Below the pieces are notes generated by a model, which worked only from the letters and a program-made list of their open reading frames with translations, ran no database searches and had not been told where the DNA came from. The position numbers were made by a program, and so were the translations under genes. DNA of 64,000 nucleotides, from assembly GCF_004359575.1 (NCBI RefSeq), contig NZ_SCWF01000001.1:1-64000 (forward strand), in the 5' to 3' direction. Position 1 is the first letter of the stretch; each line of letters begins with the position of its first letter. Source of the stretch: Macrococcus bovicus. GTDB taxonomy: Bacteria > Bacillota > Bacilli > Staphylococcales > Staphylococcaceae. Of this stretch, positions 6,750 through 18,254 are shown piece after piece.

Positions 6750-8093
6750 CTAATGGAAAAATGCCTCATAGACAGCCTTGACTGCTGTCTCTGCCTGATT
6801 GGCATCTAGACCGAACATCATAGAAATCTCTGATGAACCTTGATTGATCATCTTCAGGTTGACCTGCTGCCGGCTGAGGGCAGCAGTCGCTTTGTTAGCA
6901 GTGCCGACAGCCGTCTTCATCCCTTCACCGACAATCATCAAAATGGCCAGATCTTCCTCCACATCGATTTCATCGACGCTGAGTTCCTGCTGGATTCTGC
7001 TGATCAGCGCTGTCAGTTTGCCTGTTAACTGATGACTTCTGAGGACGATGCTGATGTTATCAATACCGGATGGCATATGATCATATGAGAGCTGCATCTC
7101 TTCCAGTATCGTCAGTAATTTCCGTGTGAAGCCTATTTCTCTGTTCATCAGATATTTCTTCATATTGATGCTCGTAAAGCCCGTATCACAGCTGACCCCT
7201 ACAACCCCCGTGGATGCATGGGCTGACACTATACGGGTGCCGGGTGCTGCCGGGTCATTTGTATTTTTGATGACGACAGGTATACCGGTGTGAATGAGCG
7301 GCGCTACAGCCTCATCATGAAAGACCTTGAAACCGGCATAGGAAAGTTCCCGCATTTCATCATAGGTGAGTTCATCTATCTTTTTCGGCTGACGGATAAT
7401 CATCGGACTTGCACTGTAGATGCCGCTGACGTCTGTAAAGTTTTCATAGAGTTCAGCGTTCATGGCCCGTGAGATGATTGCACCTGTCAAATCTGAACCG
7501 CCGCGTGAGAAAGTGATGATTTCTTTTGCCTCTGAATAGCCGAAGAAACCGGGGACAATAATTTTTTCATGATAGCTGCTTAGACGTTCACGGATCGTCT
7601 CGTAGCTATCCGGCAGTATCATGGCATTACCGGGTTGATCAGTCACCATGAGTCCGATGTCCAGCGGTGATAAGTAGCGGGTAGGGACGCCTTGCTCAAC
7701 ATTAAACTGAGCGATGAGCTGTGCATTAAAATTTTCTCCGCATGATTTGAGCGCATCCAGAAGATAGAGAGGCCTGTCACGAAGCGAGGCGATGATGTGA
7801 GTCAGTTCTGCCCTTATCTGATGCTTGATAGAGTATCTGAGATTAAGTTCTTCCGCAATTTCCTCAAACCGTTCTATCACCGCTTCCAGCTGACTTGAGT
7901 AGTCTCGGCCCGCCATCACTGCCTGATAGATCTGGATCAGCAGGTCAGTCACTTTCGTGTCTTTGTCATTTCTTTTACCTGGCGCTGACACGATGATGAT
8001 ATTCCTGTCAAGATCCTGGTTGACGATATTCAAAATCTTTTTAATCTGCTCTGCACTGCTGACAGAAGAGCCGCCGAATTTACATATTTTCAT
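6750..8093 (-). CDS. lysC: Aspartate kinase
   Basis: This enzyme phosphorylates aspartate, the first step towards threonine, methionine, lysine and diaminopimelate. The 447-residue protein starts at ATG 8093 with GAAAGAAGG before it; a GTG six codons earlier would overlap that site. The N-terminal KFGGSSV (residues 4-10) and TFSRGGSDLTG are catalytic and ATP/aspartate-binding signatures. The last 150 residues form tandem ACT domains (TSINMKKYLMNREIGF, LKMINQGSSEISMMFG), so feedback control by an amino acid is likely. It is divergent from hom-thrC-thrB, as in staphylococci. No lysine riboswitch fits in the 108-base divergent gap. Confidence 0.93.
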   Translation of the reverse strand: MKICKFGGSSVSSAEQIKKILNIVNQDLDRNIIIVSAPGKRNDKDTKVTDLLIQIYQAVMAGRDYSSQLEAVIERFEEIAEELNLRYSIKHQIRAELTHIIASLRDRPLYLLDALKSCGENFNAQLIAQFNVEQGVPTRYLSPLDIGLMVTDQPGNAMILPDSYETIRERLSSYHEKIIVPGFFGYSEAKEIITFSRGGSDLTGAIISRAMNAELYENFTDVSGIYSASPMIIRQPKKIDELTYDEMRELSYAGFKVFHDEAVAPLIHTGIPVVIKNTNDPAAPGTRIVSAHASTGVVGVSCDTGFTSINMKKYLMNREIGFTRKLLTILEEMQLSYDHMPSGIDNISIVLRSHQLTGKLTALISRIQQELSVDEIDVEEDLAILMIVGEGMKTAVGTANKATAALSRQQVNLKMINQGSSEISMMFGLDANQAETAVKAVYEAFFH

Positions 8094-8201
8094 GTGAAAC
8101 CTTCTTTCCACTTGATTAGTCTATAGTTTCAGTTATACTATAACTAATAATCCATTACAAACGGACAATTGTTTTTACTGAAAGTACAAAGGAGTTTTGT
8201 G

Positions 8202-9371
8202 ATGATTAATATAGCGATATTAGGAATGGGTACAGTCGGCAGTGGTGTCATCAGAATATTAGAGCAGAATCAGCAGCAACTGAAGGACTGCATGCAGACA
8301 GAACTGAATATTAAGCATATCTATGTGAAGAATATCAATAAGCAACGTGAGGTGGACCTGTCTCCTTATCATCTGACAGATAATATTGATGATATCCTGG
8401 GCGATGATCTTGATATAGTAATAGAGGTCATGGGCGGCATAGAACCGACTATTTCCTATATCCGTCATTTCCTGAACAGGGGGGTTCATGTTGTGACCGC
8501 TAACAAGGATATGCTGGCCGCGCACCTGGAGGAGCTTGAGACCTTGGCGGCTGAACGGCAAGCCGCTTTGAAATATGAAGCAAGCGTGGCGGGAGGCATC
8601 CCGATTGTTAATGCCATCAACAACGGCCTGAATGCAAATGCCATCCATCATTTTATGGGCATCTTTAATGGGACGTCTAACTTTATTCTAAGCAAAATGA
8701 CGCACGATAATCTGTCATTTGAAGAAGCGCTGCAGCTTGCAACTGAACAAGGTTTTGCTGAAGCGGATCCAACAGCTGATGTCGACGGTATCGATGCACA
8801 GCGTAAAGTGGTGATTACGAGTTATCTCGCCTTCAACGCATTTATCCGGTTAGAGGACTGTGACGTCACAGGCATACGTGACGTCAGTCTCAGAGATATC
8901 AAGCTCGCTCAAGCACTCGGTTACCGGATTAAACTGATAGGGCAGGCCTCGTATGACGGTGAACATGTCCAGGCCTCTGTTAAGCCGTGTCTGCTGAGCG
9001 ACAAGCATCAGCTCGCGCATGTTGAAAATGAATATAATGCGATCTATGTCGACGGGGATGCTGTAGGCGATACGATGTTCTATGGACGCGGGGCAGGGAG
9101 CCTTGCGACGGGCAGTGCTGTAGTCAGTGACCTCATGTATGTGATCAGCCAGCTGGAGACGAAGAAACATACACTGCCGCCGCATTTTACGCTCGGTAAA
9201 TGTCAGCAGCAACCCGGTAGACGTTATGTGGTCATCAGCAAGCGGAAGATCGGACTGTCCGGACCATGCGCTCAGTATGAGGATCACTATGCCTACGAAG
9301 TGAATGAGGCTGAACTGAAGCAGCTGAATCAGCCGGAGTTGAAAATTTATCAGATTGAAGGTGCAGAATAA
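8202..9371 (+). CDS. hom: Homoserine dehydrogenase
   Basis: It reduces aspartate semialdehyde to homoserine with NAD(P)H. ATG 8202 is preceded by AAAGGAG (8188-8194) and gives 389 residues. The Rossmann motif is [12 protein letters not shown] at the N-terminus; [10 protein letters not shown] and the [13 protein letters not shown] / [12 protein letters not shown] segments form the catalytic domain, and [19 protein letters not shown] is the family signature. The C-terminal regulatory tail is shorter than in longer Hom proteins. The stop overlaps the thrC start (TAATG), so the operon is translationally coupled. Confidence 0.95.
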   Translation: MINIAILGMGTVGSGVIRILEQNQQQLKDCMQTELNIKHIYVKNINKQREVDLSPYHLTDNIDDILGDDLDIVIEVMGGIEPTISYIRHFLNRGVHVVTANKDMLAAHLEELETLAAERQAALKYEASVAGGIPIVNAINNGLNANAIHHFMGIFNGTSNFILSKMTHDNLSFEEALQLATEQGFAEADPTADVDGIDAQRKVVITSYLAFNAFIRLEDCDVTGIRDVSLRDIKLAQALGYRIKLIGQASYDGEHVQASVKPCLLSDKHQLAHVENEYNAIYVDGDAVGDTMFYGRGAGSLATGSAVVSDLMYVISQLETKKHTLPPHFTLGKCQQQPGRRYVVISKRKIGLSGPCAQYEDHYAYEVNEAELKQLNQPELKIYQIEGAE

Positions 9372-10432
9372 TGAGATGGCAAGGGTTATTACACGCATAT
9401 AAGGAATTTCTTCCAATTACAGAAAAAACACCGTTACTGACGCTGAATGAGGGTAATACCCCGCTGATTCATCTGCCTTATTTATCTGAACAGCTGAATA
9501 TTGAGCTGTATGCGAAGTACGAGGGGGCCAATCCGACGGGTTCATTCAAAGACCGCGGCATGGTCATGGCTGTAGCTAAAGCCAAGGAGGCAGGGCGCAA
9601 GGTTGTCATCTGTGCCTCTACCGGCAATACGTCTGCCGCTGCCGCTGCATATGCTGCACGAGCTGGGCTGAAGACGATAGTCGTTATTCCTGAAGGCAAG
9701 ATAGCACTCGGTAAACTGGCGCAGGCGATGATATACGGGGCCGATATTGTCTCTATAAAAGGTAACTTTGATGAAGCGCTGAATATTGTGCGTAGAGTTG
9801 CGGACAAGAGTGAGGATATTGAGCTCGTCAATTCAGTCAATCCTTACCGTATTGAGGGTCAGAAGACAGCGGCATTCGAGATTGTCGACCAGCTCGGCAG
9901 CGCACCGGATGTGCTGGCCATTCCAGTCGGTAATGCCGGCAATATCACGGCCTACTGGCAAGGATTTAATGAATATCATGAGCAGAAAGGGTCTGCGCTG
10001 CCGAAAATGTACGGCTTTCAGGCAGAGGGGGCATCACCTATTGTGCAGAATAAAGTCATCGCACAGCCGGAGACAGTAGCCACAGCGATCCGTATCGGTA
10101 ACCCAGCAAGCTGGCAGCGTGCTGTTGAAGCGCGTGATTCATCTGAAGGGCTGATCGACAGTGTGACGGATGACGAGATATTAGCTGCCTACCAGCTGAT
10201 GACAACAAAAGAAGGCGTTTTTGCAGAGCCTGCGAGTAATGCATCTATCGCCGGCCTTCTTAAACTTCATGAACAAGGTAAACTTGCAGGCGGTCAGAAA
10301 GTCGTAGCGGTGCTGACAGGAAACGGCCTGAAAGATCCTCAGACTGCAATCAACCAGGTCGAGCGAGTGCCGGCTGTCCTGGAGAACGACGAAGAAGCGA
10401 TCATCCGCTTTATAGAAGGACAGTTATCATGA
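9371..10432 (+). CDS. thrC: Threonine synthase
   Basis: A PLP enzyme that converts O-phosphohomoserine to threonine. It has 353 residues, with the PLP lysine K60 in TGSFKDRGM and the phosphate-binding loop [28 protein letters not shown] is typical of the family. It starts inside the stop of hom and overlaps the thrB start by 4 bases (ATGA), so it is the middle gene of a tight hom-thrC-thrB operon. Length is normal for the short Gram-positive form. Confidence 0.95.
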   Translation: MRWQGLLHAYKEFLPITEKTPLLTLNEGNTPLIHLPYLSEQLNIELYAKYEGANPTGSFKDRGMVMAVAKAKEAGRKVVICASTGNTSAAAAAYAARAGLKTIVVIPEGKIALGKLAQAMIYGADIVSIKGNFDEALNIVRRVADKSEDIELVNSVNPYRIEGQKTAAFEIVDQLGSAPDVLAIPVGNAGNITAYWQGFNEYHEQKGSALPKMYGFQAEGASPIVQNKVIAQPETVATAIRIGNPASWQRAVEARDSSEGLIDSVTDDEILAAYQLMTTKEGVFAEPASNASIAGLLKLHEQGKLAGGQKVVAVLTGNGLKDPQTAINQVERVPAVLENDEEAIIRFIEGQLS

Positions 10433-11310
10433 TCCGGATACGTGTGCCTGCATCGACTGCGAACCTCGGACCTGGATTTGATTCGTTAGGAATGGCACTC
10501 AACCTCTATCTCGATATCACAGCTGAGCGAGCAGAGCACTGGCACTTTGAACATCATGGGGAAAAACTGGCCTCATTACCAATAGATGAGACCCATTTTA
10601 TCGCCCGGCAGGTCACTCAGTTCTGTCGCACGCTGAACGTGGAGCCGTTCTGTCTCCATGTCAAGATGACGTCAGAGATTCCTCTGGCGCGTGGGCTTGG
10701 CAGCTCTGGCACGGCTCTGATCGCCAGCCTCCTTCTCGTCAATCATTACGGCCGGCTGAATTTAAGCAGGCAGCAGCTGGTTGATATTCTTACAGAGGAA
10801 GAGAGACATCCTGACAATGTCGTTCCGTCATTAGTAGGGGGTGTCATTGCCGGCTGTTATGACCGCGAGACATGCCGCTACATGACACTGCCTGCCATAG
10901 AGTGGCCGCTCTACCTTGTTATACCGCCCTACGAACTGAAGACAGATGAGGCAAGACAGGTACTGCCGCGCACGCTTCCGTTCGCTGAAGCGGTAGAGGC
11001 AAGTGCCATCTCCAATGTCCTGGTCGCCGCCCTTGCCCGGAAAGATTATCAGCTGGCAGGGCAGCTGATGATGCAGGACCGCTTCCATGAACCTTATCGT
11101 GCCGCACTGATCCAGGATTATCAGGCCGTCAAAAGCGTGGTGCAGGATAAAGGCAGCCTCTTTATCAGTGGTGCAGGTTCTACGCTGTTTGTAATGGGTA
11201 GACCTGACTCTCCGGAGCTGGAAGCATTATTGACTGCTGCGCTGCCGCATTGTATTGTCAGGGCCGTCTCGGTTGATACAACCGGGGCCATCTGTGCTAA
11301 GATAAGGTAA
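10429..11310 (+). CDS. thrB: Homoserine kinase
   Basis: A GHMP-superfamily kinase that makes O-phosphohomoserine for ThrC. The 293-residue protein shows [18 protein letters not shown] at the N-terminus, the ATP loop [13 protein letters not shown] (about residues 84-96) and the C-terminal SGAGSTLF motif. ATG 10429 overlaps thrC. It is the last threonine gene. A HAD phosphatase follows after 18 bases and may be cotranscribed. Confidence 0.95.
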   Translation: MIRIRVPASTANLGPGFDSLGMALNLYLDITAERAEHWHFEHHGEKLASLPIDETHFIARQVTQFCRTLNVEPFCLHVKMTSEIPLARGLGSSGTALIASLLLVNHYGRLNLSRQQLVDILTEEERHPDNVVPSLVGGVIAGCYDRETCRYMTLPAIEWPLYLVIPPYELKTDEARQVLPRTLPFAEAVEASAISNVLVAALARKDYQLAGQLMMQDRFHEPYRAALIQDYQAVKSVVQDKGSLFISGAGSTLFVMGRPDSPELEALLTAALPHCIVRAVSVDTTGAICAKIR

Positions 11311-11328
11311 AACCCTAGGAGTGACACA

Positions 11329-12135
11329 ATGTATAAACTGATTGCACTGGATATGGATGACACACTGATGACTTCAGAAAATGTGATTTCTGACCGGACC
11401 AGAGAGGCGCTGATCCAAGCGCAGGCTGCAGGTGTCAAAGTCATGCTGGCATCGGGCCGGCCGACTTCAGGTATGACGAAAGCCGCGAAGGAACTGGAGC
11501 TTGATAAACGAGAATCATTTATTCTGAGCTTTAACGGCGCTGTTCTGACCCGGATGAAGGATATGACTGTTGTTAAGGAGAAACCTCTTTCGAAGTCTCA
11601 GTTCGACGCGGTCTATGATTACTGCAAAAAGCATGGCTTCTTTATTCTGACCTATATGGATGACACGATTGTCTATGAAGGTCACCATCCTTATATGAAT
11701 GTAGAGCATGAGTTGACCGGTCTGCCGATGAAAGAAGTTCAGAACTTAAAGGATTATGTACAAGGCAATGTGCCAAAAGCAATGGCGGTGGATTTTGAGG
11801 AGAGGATTGCGGCTGCTGACCGTGAGCTTGATGGTCGTCTTAATAACGATATTCATGCGACGACTTCTAAACCCTTCTTCCTTGAGTTTATGGCTATGGG
11901 TGTTTCTAAAGGTGTGGCATTGAATGCATTTGCTGAATCACAGGGCATACAACCGCACGAAGTCATGGCTTTCGGAGACAGTGATAATGATAAGGATATG
12001 CTGGAGTTTGCAGGGCTGGGTGTCGCGATGGGCAATGGCAAGGACAGCATCAAGCAGATTGCAGATGTTGTCACAGGCGACCATAATCATGATGGTATTG
12101 CAGATATCATTGACCGATATATATTAAAACACTAG
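11329..12135 (+). CDS. Cof-type HAD-family sugar phosphatase
   Basis: The 268-residue protein starts at ATG 11329 after AGGAGTG. HAD motifs are LDMDDTLMTS with the nucleophile Asp near residue 8, LASGRPTSGM (motif II region) and MAFGDSDNDKDMLEFAG (motif IV). The C2 cap insert between them is typical of Cof/YidA phosphatases acting on sugar phosphates or nucleotides. The same position behind thrB is seen in staphylococci, though no threonine-pathway role is known. Confidence 0.88.
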   Translation: MYKLIALDMDDTLMTSENVISDRTREALIQAQAAGVKVMLASGRPTSGMTKAAKELELDKRESFILSFNGAVLTRMKDMTVVKEKPLSKSQFDAVYDYCKKHGFFILTYMDDTIVYEGHHPYMNVEHELTGLPMKEVQNLKDYVQGNVPKAMAVDFEERIAAADRELDGRLNNDIHATTSKPFFLEFMAMGVSKGVALNAFAESQGIQPHEVMAFGDSDNDKDMLEFAGLGVAMGNGKDSIKQIADVVTGDHNHDGIADIIDRYILKH

Positions 12136-12153
12136 AGAATTCTAGTGTTTTTT
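12127..12153. terminator. Terminator between HAD gene and panE
   Basis: AAACACTAGA-GAAT-TCTAGTGTTT followed by T forms a 10-base perfect stem between convergent genes. Confidence 0.85.
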
Positions 12154-12996
12154 ATATTGATAGGCCGATAAGAGCGTACAGCAAGTATCCAGTACTGGTG
12201 TCGTCAGATGATAGAGACGCGCCAGCCTGTAGAATTCACCCTGGATAAAGTCATATTCCAGCTGGCGGCCCTCCAGCATGTCATAGTACATACTAGTGCC
12301 CATTTCAGGCGGATAGCCGTCGTAGATAGCCATGATCTCATCAACAACCTCATGTGTGAATGATTCACCGTGGGTATTGGCTATGAGTATGCCTTCCTCC
12401 AGCAATGTCTGCACTAAATCTCTAACCTGTGATAATTCCAGGATCTGAGCGGTATTCTTGGACAGGGCAGTCACCGTATTGATACCCAGATTGACGAGCA
12501 TCTTATACCAGATAATCGTCAGCTGGCTGGAACTGATCTCAATGACAAGTGCTGTATCACTGAGGGCCTGCTTAAGCTGGCGCATCAGCGGATGGTCTGG
12601 CAGGACCAGTTTCTTGTCACGGAAATGCTTGACTCGTAGCCCGTTTTTCTCTCCGCTGATATAGACGGCAGCCTGGAAAGAGGGCGCCATATCGAACTGA
12701 GAGAGCTGGCCGATACCATTCTGACAGACGATGATGACTGTATGGTCATGACACATTTTGTTTAACGCGCTTTTGATTTCAGCGATACGAGTTGCTTTGA
12801 CAGCTACAAAAATGTAGTCAAACTTCTCCTGGTTGACGACGAGTGACGTCACATTCAGTTTCACCTGCTGCGGCAGTGAGAGGATGATCTGCTGTTCCTG
12901 GCGACCAAAAAGACGGACATTTTTACCGGCACTTTTCAGCTCGTGTGCAATGACACTGCCGACAGCGCCATTACCGATGACTGCGAAATTAGTCAT
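12142..12996 (-). CDS. panE: 2-dehydropantoate 2-reductase
   Basis: NADPH-dependent reduction of ketopantoate to pantoate in the pantothenate pathway. The 284-residue protein has the Rossmann start FAVIGNGAVGSVIAHEL, VCQNGIGQ in the middle and the ApbA/PanE C-terminal helical domain with the catalytic Lys in YKMLVNLGINTVTAL. The start has a usable AAGGAG site (CATAAGGAGCTTATT). It is divergent from panBCD, so the two transcripts share a roughly 80-base promoter region. Confidence 0.9.
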   Translation of the reverse strand: MTNFAVIGNGAVGSVIAHELKSAGKNVRLFGRQEQQIILSLPQQVKLNVTSLVVNQEKFDYIFVAVKATRIAEIKSALNKMCHDHTVIIVCQNGIGQLSQFDMAPSFQAAVYISGEKNGLRVKHFRDKKLVLPDHPLMRQLKQALSDTALVIEISSSQLTIIWYKMLVNLGINTVTALSKNTAQILELSQVRDLVQTLLEEGILIANTHGESFTHEVVDEIMAIYDGYPPEMGTSMYYDMLEGRQLEYDFIQGEFYRLARLYHLTTPVLDTCCTLLSAYQYKKH

Positions 12997-13075
12997 AATA
13001 AGCTCCTTATGGTTATAGTCTTTTCACTTATACTTGATTATAATAAATTATCCATGTAAGAAGGAAGTGGTCATA

Positions 13076-15112
<2,037 letters not shown>

Positions 15113-15116
15113 AGAA

Positions 15117-15141
15117 AATAAGAGGCCATGGCCTCTTATTT
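15117..15141. terminator. Terminator at the end of panBCD
   Basis: AATAAGAGGCC-AT-GGCCTCTTATT is a symmetric stem at the convergent junction with the next gene. Confidence 0.75.
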
Positions 15142-15456
15142 ACTCGTATGGGTCCATTCGTCACCAGGATGACGATGACGTTTTGTATGCGCATAAATGT
15201 GATCAGCGGCATAATCTTCATTGGTATAGACGGTGATATCAAAAAATGCCTGATCGGTGTCGAACGGTTCATTTAAGTACTGGTCCTTAAGATGCTCAAA
15301 AAGACGTTTCATCGCTGTATGATCAAGGCTCGGGTATTCCCTCAGAATCTTCTTGATCAGCTGGCCCTTCTTGTTGTAGACACCTTGAACAACAATAACA
15401 AACGTCTCATTCTCCTTCATCACGTCATCAAAAATATTAATCTGTCCGATAGCCAT
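15136..15456 (-). CDS. Conserved hypothetical protein
   Basis: I take ATG 15456, which follows AAGGAGGATTCCT closely; the longer frame upstream has no such site. The 106-residue soluble protein begins MAIGQINIFDDVMKENETF and has a His/Arg-rich C-terminal tail (HTKRHRHPGDEWTHTSK). I do not recognise a domain. It stands between panD (convergent) and the permease gene upstream on the same strand, from which it is separated by a terminator, so it is probably its own transcript. Confidence 0.6.
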   Translation of the reverse strand: MAIGQINIFDDVMKENETFVIVVQGVYNKKGQLIKKILREYPSLDHTAMKRLFEHLKDQYLNEPFDTDQAFFDITVYTNEDYAADHIYAHTKRHRHPGDEWTHTSK

Positions 15457-15494
15457 AGGAATCCTCCTTGTCAGCGTTTTCTTTATTATAACTG

Positions 15495-15528
15495 AAAAGC
15501 AGGGAACTGACATCAGTTCCCTGCTTTT
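15495..15528 (-). terminator. Terminator of the lysP-like gene
   Basis: AAAAGCAGGGAACTGA and its complement around a 3-base loop form a stem of about 15 bases directly after the permease stop codon, with a T run on the minus strand. Confidence 0.85.
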
Positions 15529-16972
15529 ATTGATTCATATGATGTTTAGAGAGGTCAATTTCATGAAGCGGAATCACTTTTGTTTTACGCACCGCTTTAT
15601 AGATGAGATATGAGCCGACCGCAATAAGAATCGGGATGACTGACTCAACCAGTTTCGGCCAGTTGCGCGCCATGATATCAGCGGATGACTGACCGATCAG
15701 CAGGAATAGCACAGTGCCGATGACCACGATATCGCCCAAAGGATGAAGCGGTGCTTGGTAACTGAGCAGCCCATTGATATCTTTATGCTGCGCCTTAATG
15801 GCAGCACGCAGTCTGAAGTGACTGAGGACACTGATAGCCCAGACGATGAGTACGAGCGTACCCAGCATGTTCAGCAGTTTGGAATAGCCGCCCATGTCGA
15901 TATGTGCATAGATGATGGTCATGATGATTAAGGCTGTGGTTAACAGCAGCGCGTTAAACGGCATATTGCGTTTATTCAGTCTGCCGAGAAAAGCAGGTGC
16001 CTGTTTGTCCTGACTGAGAGAATAAAGCAGACGGCTCGTCGCATACAGCCCGGAGTTACCGGCAGAAAGCACGGCGGTCAAGATGACTGCGTTCATGATA
16101 GATGCCGCAAATAAAATACCGATTTTCTCGAATATCAGCGTGAACGGACTCATGGCAACATCAGATGCCTCGTTTAGGAGTCTCGGATCCGTATAAGGAA
16201 GAAGGGCGCCGATAACGAAAATCGAACCGATGTAGAAGATCAGGATACGCCAGAAGACTTGCTTGATCGCTTTAGGCATCGATTCCTGTGGATTGTCTGA
16301 TTCCCCAGCCGTCACTGCGACGACTTCAGTGCCGCCAAACGAGAAGCCCGCAACGACCAGAACACCCAGTAATCCAAGCGTCCCGTTGACAAACGGTGCA
16401 TCGCCGACTGTAAAATTCTTTAGACCTACCGGCTCTCCGCCGATGATACCGAATATCATCAGGACACCCATGATCAGGAAGAGAATAATCGTCAATACTT
16501 TAACAAATGAGAACCAGTATTCTGCCTCACCGAATGATTTAACGGAGAAGGCGTTCAGCAGGAATAACAGGGCTAAAAAGACAAAACACCAGACGAGTGA
16601 GCTGACGCCACTGAATGTATCCCAGTATGACAGGACTTTCGCTGCTGTGATGATATCTATACTTGCTACCAGTGACCAGATGATCCAGTACATCCAACCG
16701 ACAGTGAAGCCGGCTGCCGGATCGATAAACCGCTGCGCATATGCACTGAATGAACCTGAGACAGGATAAAAAGTAGCGAGTTCTCCGAGAGAGGTCATCA
16801 AGAAATAAATCATGATACCGATCAGCATGTAGGCGATCAATGCACCTCCAGGACCTGCCTGGCTGACAATGGCGCCGCTCGCCATAAAGAGGCCGGTACC
16901 GATCGATCCGCCAATGGCAATCATTGAAATATGGCGGGTTTTTAAATCTCTATCCATTTGTTTCTGTTCCAT
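15527..16972 (-). CDS. lysP: Amino acid permease, lysine-type (LysP-like)
   Basis: An APC-superfamily proton symporter with about 12 membrane segments, 481 residues. ATG 16972 is used because GAAGGAAG is correctly spaced for it and too close to the GTG at 16981. The N-terminus RDLKTRHISMIAIGGSIGTGLFMASG is the family signature, followed by GPGGALIAYMLIG and GFSFGGTEVVAVTAGESDNP. The closest pattern I know is staphylococcal LysP, which also lies next to guaC. Lysine as substrate is inferred. An inverted repeat upstream at 17043-17072 may be an operator. Confidence 0.8.
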   Translation of the reverse strand: MEQKQMDRDLKTRHISMIAIGGSIGTGLFMASGAIVSQAGPGGALIAYMLIGIMIYFLMTSLGELATFYPVSGSFSAYAQRFIDPAAGFTVGWMYWIIWSLVASIDIITAAKVLSYWDTFSGVSSLVWCFVFLALLFLLNAFSVKSFGEAEYWFSFVKVLTIILFLIMGVLMIFGIIGGEPVGLKNFTVGDAPFVNGTLGLLGVLVVAGFSFGGTEVVAVTAGESDNPQESMPKAIKQVFWRILIFYIGSIFVIGALLPYTDPRLLNEASDVAMSPFTLIFEKIGILFAASIMNAVILTAVLSAGNSGLYATSRLLYSLSQDKQAPAFLGRLNKRNMPFNALLLTTALIIMTIIYAHIDMGGYSKLLNMLGTLVLIVWAISVLSHFRLRAAIKAQHKDINGLLSYQAPLHPLGDIVVIGTVLFLLIGQSSADIMARNWPKLVESVIPILIAVGSYLIYKAVRKTKVIPLHEIDLSKHHMNQ

Positions 16973-17042
16973 TCCATTCACTTCCTTCTTTCAACTATGT
17001 TTCAAATTGTATAATGTTAGAGACGATTTATCAAGCAAAAGT

Positions 17043-17072
17043 TTTAACGCTTAAAAACTTAAACGCGTTAAA
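17043..17072. promoter_or_regulatory. Inverted repeat upstream of lysP
   Basis: TTTAACGC (17043-17050) and GCGTTAAA (17065-17072) are perfect inverted arms with a 14-base spacer, about 70 bases upstream of the permease start. It could be an operator or a 5' leader hairpin. The regulator is unknown. Confidence 0.35.
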
Positions 17073-17129
17073 GCGAAATAAAATATGTTTTCGCCCTTGC
17101 ATTCTTGCTAAAAGGAGGCTAGTATATAT

Positions 17130-17147
17130 ATCGAAATGATTACGATT
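17130..17147. promoter_or_regulatory. Zur-like operator
   Basis: TCGAAATGATTACGA at 17131-17145 differs by one base from the palindrome TCGTAATNATTACGA known for Zur in Bacillus and Staphylococcus. It ends 15 bases before the start codon of a zinc-binding lipoprotein, so it would overlap the promoter or the 5' end of the transcript. Confidence 0.65.
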
Positions 17148-17160
17148 AGGAGATGTAAAT

Positions 17161-18135
17161 ATGAAAAGACTTACAACACTATTATTAATGGGCACTCTTG
17201 TGCTGGGTGCATGCGGTCAAAATAGCAATGATAAAGGTGAACAGCTAAAGGTCTATACCACTGTCTTTCCTTTTAAGTCAATGACCGAGCAAATTGGCGG
17301 TGATCATGTAGAAGTAAAGAGTATTTACCCGAATGGTACAGATATTCATACATTTGAACCGACTCAGCAAGATACGCTGAATATTGCGAAAAGCGATCTT
17401 TTCATTTATTCAAGTGATGAATTAGATTCAGTTGCTGCGAAAATCAATAAAGCGGCTAAGAGCAAAGAAACTTTAGCAGTTGCCTCCAATCTTGAAGAAA
17501 AACAGCTACTTGAGCATCACCATGACCATGAAAGTGAGCATGCACATGAACATGAGCATGGCCATGAAAGTGAGCATGCACATGAACATGAGCATGGCCA
17601 TGAAGAGAGTGCACATGACCCGCATGTCTGGTTGGATCCTGTGATGAATAAAACATTTGCCAAAGAAATTAAAGATAAACTTGTTAAACTCGATCCAGAC
17701 AACAAATCGGACTATAGCAAGAACTACGAAAAGTTAATTAAAGATATTGATAACATTGATATGAAACTGAGAGCAATCACTAAAAATCCGAAACGAGATA
17801 CGGTCTATATTTCTCATGAGTCCATCGGCTATTTAGCTAATCGTTATCACTTTACTGAAAAAGGTGTTTCAGGGATGAACAATGAAGAACCTTCGCAACA
17901 GGAGATTGTCACGATGATCAATGATATCAATGAGCTGAAGATTCCTTATATTTTATATGAACAGAACATTCCTTCCAAGATTACCGATGTCATCAAGGCT
18001 AAGACAAACACGGAGGCACTTAAGTTTCACAATATGTCGGTGCTGACAGATGAGGATGCGAAGAACAAAGATGTGACTTACCAATCTCTTATGAAAGAGA
18101 ATATTACTGCTCTGGATCAAGCTTTAAACCATTAA
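17161..18135 (+). CDS. Zinc-binding lipoprotein of an ABC transporter (ZnuA/AdcA-like)
   Basis: A cluster A-I metal-binding protein of 324 residues. The lipobox LVLGAC gives lipid attachment at C18. FPFKSMTEQIGGDHVEVKS and NGTDIHTFEP carry the first metal His. A His/Glu-rich loop at about residues 119-148 is built from two identical 12-residue units (HESEHAHEHEHG). DPHVWLDP and YISHESIGYLANRY supply further ligands. Zinc is the likely metal, supported by the Zur-like site upstream. There is no ZinT domain and no ABC ATPase or permease next to it, so it must work with components encoded elsewhere. ATG 17161 follows TAGGAGATG. Confidence 0.88.
   Translation: MKRLTTLLLMGTLVLGACGQNSNDKGEQLKVYTTVFPFKSMTEQIGGDHVEVKSIYPNGTDIHTFEPTQQDTLNIAKSDLFIYSSDELDSVAAKINKAAKSKETLAVASNLEEKQLLEHHHDHESEHAHEHEHGHESEHAHEHEHGHEESAHDPHVWLDPVMNKTFAKEIKDKLVKLDPDNKSDYSKNYEKLIKDIDNIDMKLRAITKNPKRDTVYISHESIGYLANRYHFTEKGVSGMNNEEPSQQEIVTMINDINELKIPYILYEQNIPSKITDVIKAKTNTEALKFHNMSVLTDEDAKNKDVTYQSLMKENITALDQALNH
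17527..17598 (+). repeat. Two 36-base tandem repeats in the His-rich loop
   Basis: The 36-base unit at 17527-17562 is repeated without change at 17563-17598 and encodes a His/Glu-rich 12-residue unit. The exact nucleotide identity points to a recent duplication and potential copy-number variation of the metal-binding loop. Confidence 0.9.
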
Positions 18136-18254
18136 AATGGTAAATTACTGATTTTTTTACTTTACAAATCGCTGATTAACCTGTAAATTACCCTATGGAC
18201 GAATTATTTAATGAAAAGTCCAATAAAAGTTCGTATTTGAAAAGAGGGGTAACA

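Noticed and set aside
8094-8201. Lysine or threonine riboswitch between aspartokinase and hom
   Set aside because: The divergent gap is too short for the known lysine riboswitch and no leader terminator is visible.
9478-11088. Several antisense frames in hom, thrC and thrB
   Set aside because: Shadows of high-confidence genes; no ribosome sites or family motifs.
16263-16769. 168-codon plus-strand frame within lysP
   Set aside because: Antisense shadow of a well-supported permease; composition is the mirror of membrane codons.
17527-17598. CRISPR-like repeat
   Set aside because: Only two units, directly adjacent without spacers, and in frame within a coding sequence.
17456-17705. Antisense His/Ser/Cys-rich frames opposite the zinc lipoprotein repeat
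   Set aside because: They arise only from the complementary strand of the CAT/GAG repeat and lack start signals.
18136-18254. Purine riboswitch upstream of guaC
   Set aside because: I could not find the conserved core or a terminator; only AT-rich sequence is present.
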